NCBI RefSeq assembly: GCF_003568665.1
Contig: NZ_QXMH01000001.1
Location: 620,001-684,000, forward strand
Length of the DNA stretch: 64,000 nucleotides
Direction of reading: 5' to 3'
Origin: Chitinophaga alhagiae
Lineage (GTDB): Bacteria > Bacteroidota > Bacteroidia > Chitinophagales > Chitinophagaceae
Below the pieces are notes generated by a model, which had not been told where the DNA came from, searched no databases, and saw nothing but the letters and a program-made list of their open reading frames with translations. The translations under genes and the position numbers were made by a program. Position 1 is the stretch's first letter. Every line of letters starts with the position of its first letter. Below are positions 55,642 through 63,087 of the stretch, piece by piece.

Positions 55642-57135
55642 ATGAAACCATATTATTTCCTCACCCTGTTATACACGGCATGGCTGCTACCGGCCGCCGT
55701 TGCCCAAAACGAGAAAGGGAAGACGCATGCCCGGCCCAATATCATCTACATTTATACGGACGATCAGCGGTACGATGCCATGAGCGTAGTGCAGCAGGCG
55801 CAGGGCATCAAAGCCCGGTTTCCCTGGTTTAAAACGCCGAACATGGACAGGATCGCCAAAGAAGGCGTTCGTTTCAGCAATGCCTTTGTGGTGAACTCCC
55901 TCTGTTCACCCAGTCGCGCTACCATGCTCACGGGCCGTTATAATCATCTGAACGGCGTTACCAACAACCATACGGAGCTGGCGGATACAACAGACACTTA
56001 TGCCACCGCGCTGACGGCGGCAGGATATGTGACCGCGTTTTTCGGCAAGTGGCATATGGCCCGCCAGCAGGGCAAGCGGCCAGGGTTTACACACTCATTC
56101 AGTTTTGTGGGCCAGGGCCGTTATATCGATTGCCCCTTTGAACTGAACGGCGAACGGGTAGTGGAAACAAAGGGCTGGGTAGATGATGTATCGACAGACA
56201 GCGCGCTGGCCTTCATCCGCCGCTGTAAAGACACTGCTTTCCAGTTGTCGCTCGCCTTTAAATCGTCTCACTACAACTGGACGCCGCCTGAAAGGCTTGC
56301 ACACCGGTTTGACCATGTACCACTGAAAAAACCGGTAAATGAAAAGGCGAACGTTGTGTACCGCGGCAAGATAGGGGACGGCAGGGCAATACCTCCCCCT
56401 CCGCCAGCTCCCGCATCGTGGGCGGAAACCAACGACACCATTATCAGGAAATATTTCACCGTGCTGGCCGCCATAGATGAAAACGTAGGCCGCGTGCTGA
56501 ACCTGCTGGACTCCCTTCACCTCACGGAAAACACGGTGGTGGTCTATTCATCGGATAACGGGTATTTTCTCGGCGAGCGCAACCTGTCTGACAAACGGGC
56601 CGCGTACGAAGAATCGCTGAGAGTACCGTTGCTGGTGCGTTACCCCGCCAAACTGCCCGCCGGCAAGGTGATCGACAAAATAGTGCTCAACGTGGACCTT
56701 GCGCCCACCTTTACCGAACTGGCCGGCGCGCCAACCCCCAAAAGTTTCCAGGGCAACAGTTGGCTGCCAATAGCAATGGGCAAACCCGTGAAATGGCGCA
56801 CGTCGTTCTTTTACGAATACTTTTACGAAACACCGTATGCCATACCTACCATTATAGCGGAACGCACGCAACACGCCAAACTGATCTATTACCCCGGGCA
56901 GCCGGACTGGTCGGAGCTATACGATCTGAAAAACGACCCCGGAGAAAAGAAGAACCTTTACAACAATCCTCGGGCGGCGCGGCTGCAAGCGGAAATGACA
57001 GCGCGGTTCAAAAAAGACTCCGCAGCCGTAAAGTTCTTTATTCCAGACATTGCGGATAAACGGCCGCTGGATGAACATGGGCGATATCTGCCGCCTGTTT
57101 ACCTGCCGGAAGTAAGGAATACGAAGCTGCGGTGA
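55642..57135 (+). CDS. Sulfatase (formylglycine-type, secreted)
   Basis: I chose the ATG at 55642 (MKPYYFLTLLYTAWLLPAAVAQ), which gives a signal peptide; the frame is open to 55624, inside the previous gene. 497 residues. S1-type sulfatase: metal ligands in NIIYIYTDDQRYD, the active-site motif LCSPSRATMLTGRY with the Cys that becomes formylglycine, FFGKWHMA, SLAFKSSHYNW, VVYSSDNGYFLGE and a C-terminal ELYDLKNDPGEKKNLY. It removes sulfate esters from glycans in the periplasm or outside. It shows that this locus targets a sulfated substrate. Confidence 0.94.
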   Translation: MKPYYFLTLLYTAWLLPAAVAQNEKGKTHARPNIIYIYTDDQRYDAMSVVQQAQGIKARFPWFKTPNMDRIAKEGVRFSNAFVVNSLCSPSRATMLTGRYNHLNGVTNNHTELADTTDTYATALTAAGYVTAFFGKWHMARQQGKRPGFTHSFSFVGQGRYIDCPFELNGERVVETKGWVDDVSTDSALAFIRRCKDTAFQLSLAFKSSHYNWTPPERLAHRFDHVPLKKPVNEKANVVYRGKIGDGRAIPPPPPAPASWAETNDTIIRKYFTVLAAIDENVGRVLNLLDSLHLTENTVVVYSSDNGYFLGERNLSDKRAAYEESLRVPLLVRYPAKLPAGKVIDKIVLNVDLAPTFTELAGAPTPKSFQGNSWLPIAMGKPVKWRTSFFYEYFYETPYAIPTIIAERTQHAKLIYYPGQPDWSELYDLKNDPGEKKNLYNNPRAARLQAEMTARFKKDSAAVKFFIPDIADKRPLDEHGRYLPPVYLPEVRNTKLR

Positions 57136-57511
57136 CTTTCCTGCGGGGTTGCCCGGTGAAAGCTGTATAAGTCTGTGGATTTATGCAGCTTTTTTGTTTT
57201 TGGGTGATGGGGCGCTTTACGGAGATAGTAAGGAAGGGCTACCTATTATTCTTTGCTGTGCCTTTAGCGGGACAGTACTGATCTTTTATAAAATTATTGG
57301 TTTGCGAAAGGAGCAGTCCCGATTTCTGTCTTTCAAAACGCCATTTTTTGATAACTTCCATCCTTGCAGGCTCTCCTCTTCGTCAATATCTAACCCCAAT
57401 CTAGTTGCTCTTGGAAAATTGCTAACGCCAATCGTTGGCATTTTAGAATCTATTGAATACCCCTCGCGGCCCTGCCTCGCTAAATGCCTTACATTCAATA
57501 AAAAACATGTT
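57136..57511. other. 376-bp intergenic region after the sulfatase operon
   Basis: Its first 65 bp hold the operon terminator. From about 57230 to 57510 the DNA is AT-richer than its neighbours. A minus-strand frame here (57286-57558) has no family pattern I know and overlaps the next gene, so I treat this as non-coding or the remnant of a gene. Confidence 0.5.
57159..57201 (+). terminator. Strong rho-independent terminator of the sulfatase operon
   Basis: The 12-bp stem AAAGCTGTATAA / TTATGCAGCTTT (57159-57170 with 57181-57192, one T-G pair, 10-nt loop) is followed by TTTTTTGTTTTT. Confidence 0.9.
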
Positions 57512-58330
57512 ATGGCAACGCAAACAAGTTTGTTAAAATTCACCGGAAAGCTGGGCAACGTGATCGGGTACCGGGTAGGGAAGCAATACTACCTGCGCAG
57601 CATGCCGGAAGCAGTACGGCAAAGTGCCCGCAGCAAGGTGAGCAGCCGCCACTTCGGCAAGGCCAGCAAGCTGGGGGCTACCGTGCGCCACGCCCTGCAC
57701 GGGCTCTTGCACGTAAAGCAGGAAATGACGCTGATCAACAGGCTGAACAAAAGCCTGCTGCACGTATTGCGGCAAGATGACCTGCACCGGCAGAAACGTT
57801 TTATACCGCGGTACTTCCGTGACCTGGAGCGTTTCTGCTTCACCCCGCATGCAGACCTTTCCCATGTTTTGCCCGTAGAGGCCGCCGCTATGCGCCATGC
57901 GGACGGCAGCATTGGCGTAACCGTTCCCGCCATCCGGCAGCATTTGTGCAACCCCAGGGCCACGCATGTGGGCTTCAGGGCGGTGGCCGTATGCCTGGAG
58001 CGCGGTTTTGCCACGGCAAAGGCCGCCGCGTCAGATATGGTGATGCTGAAGGCGGACGAGCCATCGGCGGCGTTTTCGCTGACGGTGCCGGCTGACGGCA
58101 ACACGGTCACCTGCGTGATACTGGAGGTGACCTGCTGGCAGGTGGAACATGGCCACCCGTACCTGCTGGCCAACCGGAAGTTTATGGCGGCGCAGATCAT
58201 TGCCGTGCTGCAGCCGGAGGCGGCGGTGGTAGTGCGGGAAGAGCCTGTTCCGTATGGTACGCAGCGGCAGCCGCGGGTGCAGCCGCCGGTTGTGCCGGGT
58301 CTGGTCATTCATCACCCGCAACGGGAATAG
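57512..58330 (+). CDS. Unknown basic protein whose C-terminus is encoded by a tandem repeat
   Basis: I chose the ATG at 57512 (MATQTSLLKFTGKLGNVIGYRVGKQYY); the frame is open further up but crosses AT-rich non-coding DNA. 272 residues, no signal peptide. The first 45 residues are strongly basic (GYRVGKQYYLRSMPEAVRQS). The middle has alpha-helical stretches (MTLINRLNKSLLHVLRQDDL), and the later part beta strands (ATHVGFRAVAVCLERGFATA, VTCVILEVTCWQVEHGH). Similar proteins seem to be scattered in Bacteroidota, but I know no function. The last eight residues and the stop (VIHHPQRE) are the first unit of the 56-bp array. Confidence 0.7.
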   Translation: MATQTSLLKFTGKLGNVIGYRVGKQYYLRSMPEAVRQSARSKVSSRHFGKASKLGATVRHALHGLLHVKQEMTLINRLNKSLLHVLRQDDLHRQKRFIPRYFRDLERFCFTPHADLSHVLPVEAAAMRHADGSIGVTVPAIRQHLCNPRATHVGFRAVAVCLERGFATAKAAASDMVMLKADEPSAAFSLTVPADGNTVTCVILEVTCWQVEHGHPYLLANRKFMAAQIIAVLQPEAAVVVREEPVPYGTQRQPRVQPPVVPGLVIHHPQRE

Positions 58331-58668
58331 CGTACACAATGCCTGGAGGGCCGAAATCGGTGATTCACCATCCGCAACGGGAATAGCGTATACAACGCCT
58401 GGAGGGCCGAAATCGGTGATTCACCATCCGCAACGGGAATAGCGTATACTACGCCTGGAAGGCCGAAATCGGTGATCCATCATCCGCAACGGGAATAGCG
58501 TACACAACGCCTGGAGGGCCGGGATTGGTCATTCATCATCCGCAACGGGAATAGCGTATACAACGCCTGGAGGGCCGGGATCGGTGATCCATCACCCGCA
58601 ACGGGAATAGCATACACTACGCCTGGAGGGCCGAAATCGGCGATCCACCATCCGCAGCAGGAATAACC
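58303..58668 (+). repeat. 56-bp tandem repeat array, six full copies and a partial seventh
   Basis: Copies begin at 58303, 58359, 58415, 58471, 58527, 58583 and (partial) 58639; spacing is exactly 56 bp throughout. Each of the six full copies contains the codons for VIHHPQRE and a TAG. Substitutions among copies within these codons are all synonymous (GTG/GTC, ATT/ATC, CAC/CAT). Small potential hairpins recur (CCGCAACGG, GCGTATACAACGC, GGTGATTCACC) with changes mostly in loops. The first copy overlaps the end of the preceding gene. It is not a CRISPR: there are no spacers. Confidence 0.93.
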
Positions 58669-59170
58669 TCCGCTTCGCAGATCTTTTTATACCCTTTACC
58701 GCCTCCCCAGCCTCGCTGAACGCCCCTTCATGCCCAAACCTCACTTTTTCTTCCTTAAAACACCCTGAAAACACTGTTCCCCGCTGCTTTTTGCCTCGCG
58801 CGTGATATCCTGAACATATTTCCGCACCCTTTTTTAGCCGGTGTTAGCTCAAAACGGCATCGCCAGATCATCCCTACACCATTTGCAGGGTATTTCCGCA
58901 TCAAGTCCACCTACCGTTCGCTTTCCCTTCGCTTACCCTACGGTATTCCCTTTATGTTGACCCGGTGATGCCGGCGTCTGGTCTACATCCAGTCTGCCCC
59001 CTATCCAGGTATTCGTCATCATAACATTTAAAAGTACCGGTGAGGTGTCTGTAAGTTGCATTTTTCATGCAGATTCCGCCATGGCAGCAATTTATTCCGC
59101 ATGATCAAAAGCGGAAGGCATGATTATGAGGAAAGAAGCTGCAACACTCCTTCAACAGTCTCAGTGCTGC
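58669..59170. other. 502-bp intergenic region without recognisable gene
   Basis: I see no protein or RNA gene. A pair of TTCGCTT repeats lies near 58916-58936 in a stretch that reads as interrupted palindromes. It ends 1 bp before the convergent GH105 gene. Confidence 0.45.
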
Positions 59171-60274
59171 CTATTTTTCAAGCAGCGCCGCAACGCACCA
59201 AAGGTACGGGGCCTGCCCGTGATAGTCACCTGTTCTGCGCGGACGGTCGTAATAATACTGTTTATCGTTCTTTTTATTGGTCCCCACGCAAACTTCGGCA
59301 ACCGCTCCTTTTTTATCAACATAAGGCACTAAAGCCATCCAGGCTTTCCGGGCCACGGGAGCATATGCTTTAGCATTCAGCCATTTTTGTTTTACGCCTG
59401 TAATTAATGCATAAGTAAACATCGCTGATCCTGATGTTTCAGCCCAGCTGTCTTTTTCATCAATTAACTGATTCCACAAACCGCCAGGCGCCTGATGTGC
59501 TTTCAAACTCTCCATCATTGCCTGGTAGCCCTGCATAATACGCGGACGGTATTTATTATCCCGGGGTAAAGAACGCAGCAACTCCGCCATGCCTGCAGCC
59601 ATCCATCCATTACCACGCCCCCAGTAAAACGGAACGTCCGGGGCATGATAGAACAGGCCGTTCGGCCGTTGCAGCTTATCCAAATAAAGCACCATTTCTT
59701 TGGCGGCACGATCAATATAATTTACATCTTTGGTCACTTTATATGCCTGGGACTGTACTATAGTGATCATATACATGTCATCGATCCAGAGGCGTGTTTG
59801 CCAGGAAAGCCCGTCTTCCGCCCATGATCTTTCTTTAGCATTGGCAGTTGCAGGAACTTCCCACTGCGTATCGGCATAAGGCAAACCCAGCTCTAAATAC
59901 TTTCTGTTTTTTGTTATTTGATAAAGTTCCAGCGGCAGGCTGCCAAACATATTCAGATCAACATGATTTTTAACGGGCAAAAGAGCTTTCTCTGTTGTAA
60001 AAAGCGGTTGAAATTTTTTTTCCAAAAGATCAAGCAGCACTGCATCGTCTGTTAACGATGCAAATTTAAGCGCCCCATTCCAATAGAATGTTTCAGGATA
60101 ACTGATCCATTTGCCCGCATGTAATGCATGTTTCGCATCTACAAAACGGTATGCTATCAGTTTACCCACCTCTTCAGGTGTATAACCTTTGGGAAACTTG
60201 TTCAGGCTGCTTTTTTGAGCAAATAAAAATTGAAAAGGCAATAACAACAACAACGTAAGGGTCTGCTTGTACAT
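59171..60274 (-). CDS. Glycoside hydrolase family 105/88-type (unsaturated rhamnogalacturonyl hydrolase)
   Basis: I chose the ATG at 60274, because MYKQTLTLLLLLPFQFLFAQ is a signal peptide and the bases before it are A-rich as usual in this phylum; an ATG at 60313 in the same frame is possible. 367 residues. An (alpha/alpha)6 barrel with ISYPETFYWNGALKFASLTD, WIDDMYMITIVQSQAYK (the catalytic-type Asp pair of GH105 lies here), FYWGRGNGWMAAGMAELLR and SWAETSGSAMFTYALI. GH105 removes unsaturated galacturonyl residues left by pectin lyases. It is downstream of GH43, 38 bp past its stop. Confidence 0.9.
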   Translation of the reverse strand: MYKQTLTLLLLLPFQFLFAQKSSLNKFPKGYTPEEVGKLIAYRFVDAKHALHAGKWISYPETFYWNGALKFASLTDDAVLLDLLEKKFQPLFTTEKALLPVKNHVDLNMFGSLPLELYQITKNRKYLELGLPYADTQWEVPATANAKERSWAEDGLSWQTRLWIDDMYMITIVQSQAYKVTKDVNYIDRAAKEMVLYLDKLQRPNGLFYHAPDVPFYWGRGNGWMAAGMAELLRSLPRDNKYRPRIMQGYQAMMESLKAHQAPGGLWNQLIDEKDSWAETSGSAMFTYALITGVKQKWLNAKAYAPVARKAWMALVPYVDKKGAVAEVCVGTNKKNDKQYYYDRPRRTGDYHGQAPYLWCVAALLEK

Positions 60275-60312
60275 TATACTTATTTTTTTATCAAACATCA
60301 TTCTGTTCTCCA

Positions 60313-61848
60313 TTATTGATCTTTAAACCTGAATGCGGATACTTCCGCCAGGCCGGGTTGACGCTGCGTATCGTAGCCGGACTTGGGAGCCAGCCTGAAA
60401 TATCGGAACTGCCTGCGTTGGGGCAGGTCTATGTATTGTTTCAACAGATCGATATTATTGAGGGTAAATACCCCAAGGCTTTCCCAGGAATTATTGTCGT
60501 TGCTGACCAGCAGCTGCAGCTCCTTTATTTTGCGGTCGCCTTCTTTCTGGTTGATGATAATGCCATCAACACCGGATACTTCTCCCATATCTACGGTAAC
60601 CCAATGTCCGGGATAATCCGTTGGATCGGAAGAATACCGCGCAATCCAGAAAGTAGCCGTATTGTTATCTATCAGGCGGGATGCCAAACGGCCGTTAACA
60701 GTTTCTTCCGAGCTGAATGCTGCAATAGCCCATTTGGCCTTGGGGTATATGTATCGCCATTTCTCGCCGGAGGGGCGGTTTTGCGGTATGGCAATATTCA
60801 CCGGGGCGCCAAAGTTGGGAGAACCATCAGCGTTCCAGGTAAAGCGCTGGATGCGCGGGTTGCGGCCATTGTCATCCCCCCCGCCCGGGCGCGTACGTGC
60901 ATGGTAAATGAGCCAGTCCTCTTTGCCGTCGGGCGATTTAAAAAAGCCATTATGTCCCGGGCCATAGGCGCTGCTTTCGGCTCTCATGGAAAAAACCGGC
61001 TGGTCCTTCTTTGTCCAGTCAGCAGGGTTCATAGGGTCCCCGTTCTCTTTAAGTGTGAGTAACCCCAGGCAGTAGCCGTCTACCCAGTAACCGCTGCCTG
61101 AATACACCACAAATACCCGGCCTTGTGGATTGATCAGCACCTGCGGCCCTTCATTGATAGGGTTGCCCTTCTTTTCCCAATCATAGGCGGGCGAAGCTAT
61201 GATCACTTTTTCGCTGGAGATGGTCCAGGGATTGCTCATCTTTGCAATATAAATATGCTGCGGCGGCGCCCCGGCATTACCTCCTGACCAAAGCATATAC
61301 AGCTGGCCGTTATGCCGCAATACGGTGCCATCTATTGCCCATTGATTTGATGCGTCCGATATTTTCCCCTTTATCAACCAGTTCCCTTCTACAGGAGTAG
61401 GCGAAGAATTTTCCAGCACATACATGCGATGGTTGGCATTCGCGCCGTCATCAGCCGCAAAATAAAAATACCATTTCCCGTCGATCTCATGAAGCTCGGG
61501 CGCCCACAGGTTTTTTGAATAAGACTGACCGGAGGGCGGTGTCCAGACCTCATACCTGCGGGCCGACGCAAGCGATGACATATTTTGCGTTTTCAGGATA
61601 ACCAGTTTGCTGCCCTGGGTAAAAGTATAGTAGTATGTCCCGTTTTTTTCGATCACCCAGGGATCAGCACCGCCGGGCATGAGCGGGTTGGTAAACGTAC
61701 TGTCTATGGTGAATGCGGATAAATCATCTCCCCCGGTTGAAGGGGGCGGGTTTTCCGGCGGCGGCACACCAGGAGCATCCGATGGTTTATGGCAGGCGTT
61801 GCCCATTAATGCACCGAGCATGCATACCGCAACTATCAATCGTTTCAT
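60313..61848 (-). CDS. Glycoside hydrolase family 43 lipoprotein with C-terminal F5/8 domain
   Basis: 511 residues. Lipobox MGNAC with Cys19. The five-bladed beta-propeller carries the GH43 triad: GGADPWVIEKNGTYYYT (Asp base), WAIDGTVLRHNGQLYMLW (Asp pKa modulator) and GNPINEGPQVLI (Glu acid). A galactose-binding-like F5/8 type C domain follows at about 375-510 (ASRLIDNNTATFWIARYS, WVTVDMGEVSGVDGIIIN, FRYFRLAPKSGYD). GH43 enzymes are mainly arabinofuranosidases, arabinanases and xylosidases. With GH105 next to it the target is probably an arabinan side chain of pectin. Confidence 0.92.
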   Translation of the reverse strand: MKRLIVAVCMLGALMGNACHKPSDAPGVPPPENPPPSTGGDDLSAFTIDSTFTNPLMPGGADPWVIEKNGTYYYTFTQGSKLVILKTQNMSSLASARRYEVWTPPSGQSYSKNLWAPELHEIDGKWYFYFAADDGANANHRMYVLENSSPTPVEGNWLIKGKISDASNQWAIDGTVLRHNGQLYMLWSGGNAGAPPQHIYIAKMSNPWTISSEKVIIASPAYDWEKKGNPINEGPQVLINPQGRVFVVYSGSGYWVDGYCLGLLTLKENGDPMNPADWTKKDQPVFSMRAESSAYGPGHNGFFKSPDGKEDWLIYHARTRPGGGDDNGRNPRIQRFTWNADGSPNFGAPVNIAIPQNRPSGEKWRYIYPKAKWAIAAFSSEETVNGRLASRLIDNNTATFWIARYSSDPTDYPGHWVTVDMGEVSGVDGIIINQKEGDRKIKELQLLVSNDNNSWESLGVFTLNNIDLLKQYIDLPQRRQFRYFRLAPKSGYDTQRQPGLAEVSAFRFKDQ

Positions 61849-61900
61849 ATAATGCGTTTATATATTCAATTAACCACCTTTCATTGTCATCTTGCAGCGC

Positions 61901-63055
61901 CTAGGGCGTTACGCCAAGATATAACTCCTGTATCTGTACCGTATTGCCCTGTGATGTGTATGATGACTGGTTAAAACATTTTGCTTTCTGCGCATAGAAC
62001 TTCAGGTAACGGTAGCTGGATTTTGGCAGGGCTATATTCACGGTCTCCTGCAGGGACGCTGTTGCGGCGCCGGGAATAACCACATCTGTTGCAATTACCT
62101 CGAAATTTGTACCATCGTTGCTGCCTGATATTTCATCAAATGCATACCATCTAATAAAGGCTTGCGTGATGTCTCTGTGACGTATTCTAAAGTAATTCAC
62201 GTCCTGGGCGGTCTTCATGTCTACCGTAAAATAAATAGCCGCTCCGGAAGGCACCGTTACTTTAGTAGTAGTACCGGATGTTTTACCCGGCCTTACGAGG
62301 CAGAAATTGGTGGCGAGATCACCGTCAATGGCGGCCGACAATGAATTTCCTTCCGGGTTGTTGGTGGCTATCATCAGCTCATGGGAGGCTGTCATCGTCC
62401 AGCCAGCCCTTGGGTAATCGCCGCTGAAGGGCATTACCTTCACCGTTAGCGTAGCATTAACAGATGGATTTTGTATAGATGCCGCAGTGATAGTGGCCGT
62501 TCCTAACGAAATGCCTTCCAGCAGGCCTTCTCCGTTTACTGAAACTACTCCCGGATCAGAAGAGGTATAATTCAATCCGTCATTTGCATCAGCCGGCGTA
62601 AGCGTGATCTGGCCAGGCAAGCTGATCGTTTCTCCCTTTTTTAGCTCCAGTTCGGATGACAGGAATTGGATACCTGTAGCCGGTACAATAATTTTGTTTA
62701 CCACTGTTACCGTAAATTCAACATTCTTTCCCCCTACTGATATGGTAATGGCAGCAGTACCTTCGGTATTGGCTGTTACCAGGCCATTACCATTTACTGA
62801 GGCTACATCCGGGTTAGCGGAAGAAAAGTTCTCTGCCCTGTCCGTTGCATTTTCGGGCAGTACGGTCACTTTCCAGCCAACATTGAGCGTAGTGCCTTTC
62901 AGCAGCGTAACGCCGTTGCCAAGCTCTTCGCTTAACGTAATACTTTCCACGCCTACTTCTCTTACCTCCGGGATATTTTTGCCGCAGCCTGCTAACAACA
63001 GGCCGAACAGCAGGAACGTAGCCGCAAATGCGAATACTCTATTATTGTTCAACAT
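61901..63055 (-). CDS. Surface lipoprotein with two Ig-like (BIG2) domains and a galactose-binding-like domain
   Basis: I chose the ATG at 63055 (MLNNNRVFAFAATFLLFGLLLAGCG), which gives a lipobox; an ATG at 63076 would add seven residues. 384 residues. Two bacterial Ig-like group 2 domains (about 35-120: SSANPDVASVNGNGLVTANTEG; about 128-215: YTSSDPGVVSVNGEGLLEGI) followed by an F5/8 type C-like domain (about 225-384: LSAAIDGDLATNFCLVRPGK, YFRIRHRDI, YRYLKFYAQKAK). It is probably a glycan-binding partner of SusC/SusD in this locus. It lies 52 bp upstream of the GH43 gene. Confidence 0.85.
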   Translation of the reverse strand: MLNNNRVFAFAATFLLFGLLLAGCGKNIPEVREVGVESITLSEELGNGVTLLKGTTLNVGWKVTVLPENATDRAENFSSANPDVASVNGNGLVTANTEGTAAITISVGGKNVEFTVTVVNKIIVPATGIQFLSSELELKKGETISLPGQITLTPADANDGLNYTSSDPGVVSVNGEGLLEGISLGTATITAASIQNPSVNATLTVKVMPFSGDYPRAGWTMTASHELMIATNNPEGNSLSAAIDGDLATNFCLVRPGKTSGTTTKVTVPSGAAIYFTVDMKTAQDVNYFRIRHRDITQAFIRWYAFDEISGSNDGTNFEVIATDVVIPGAATASLQETVNIALPKSSYRYLKFYAQKAKCFNQSSYTSQGNTVQIQELYLGVTP

Positions 63056-63087
63056 ACAATTCAATTTAAAGTACATAGGTTTTTATG

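Noticed and set aside
57286..57558. 90-codon minus-strand frame between the sulfatase and the next gene.
   Set aside because: No recognisable family; it overlaps the start of the well-supported plus-strand gene. It might be a gene remnant but I cannot support it.
58303..58668. The regular array could be taken for a CRISPR.
   Set aside because: The whole 56-bp period is repeated; there are no unique spacers and no cas genes.
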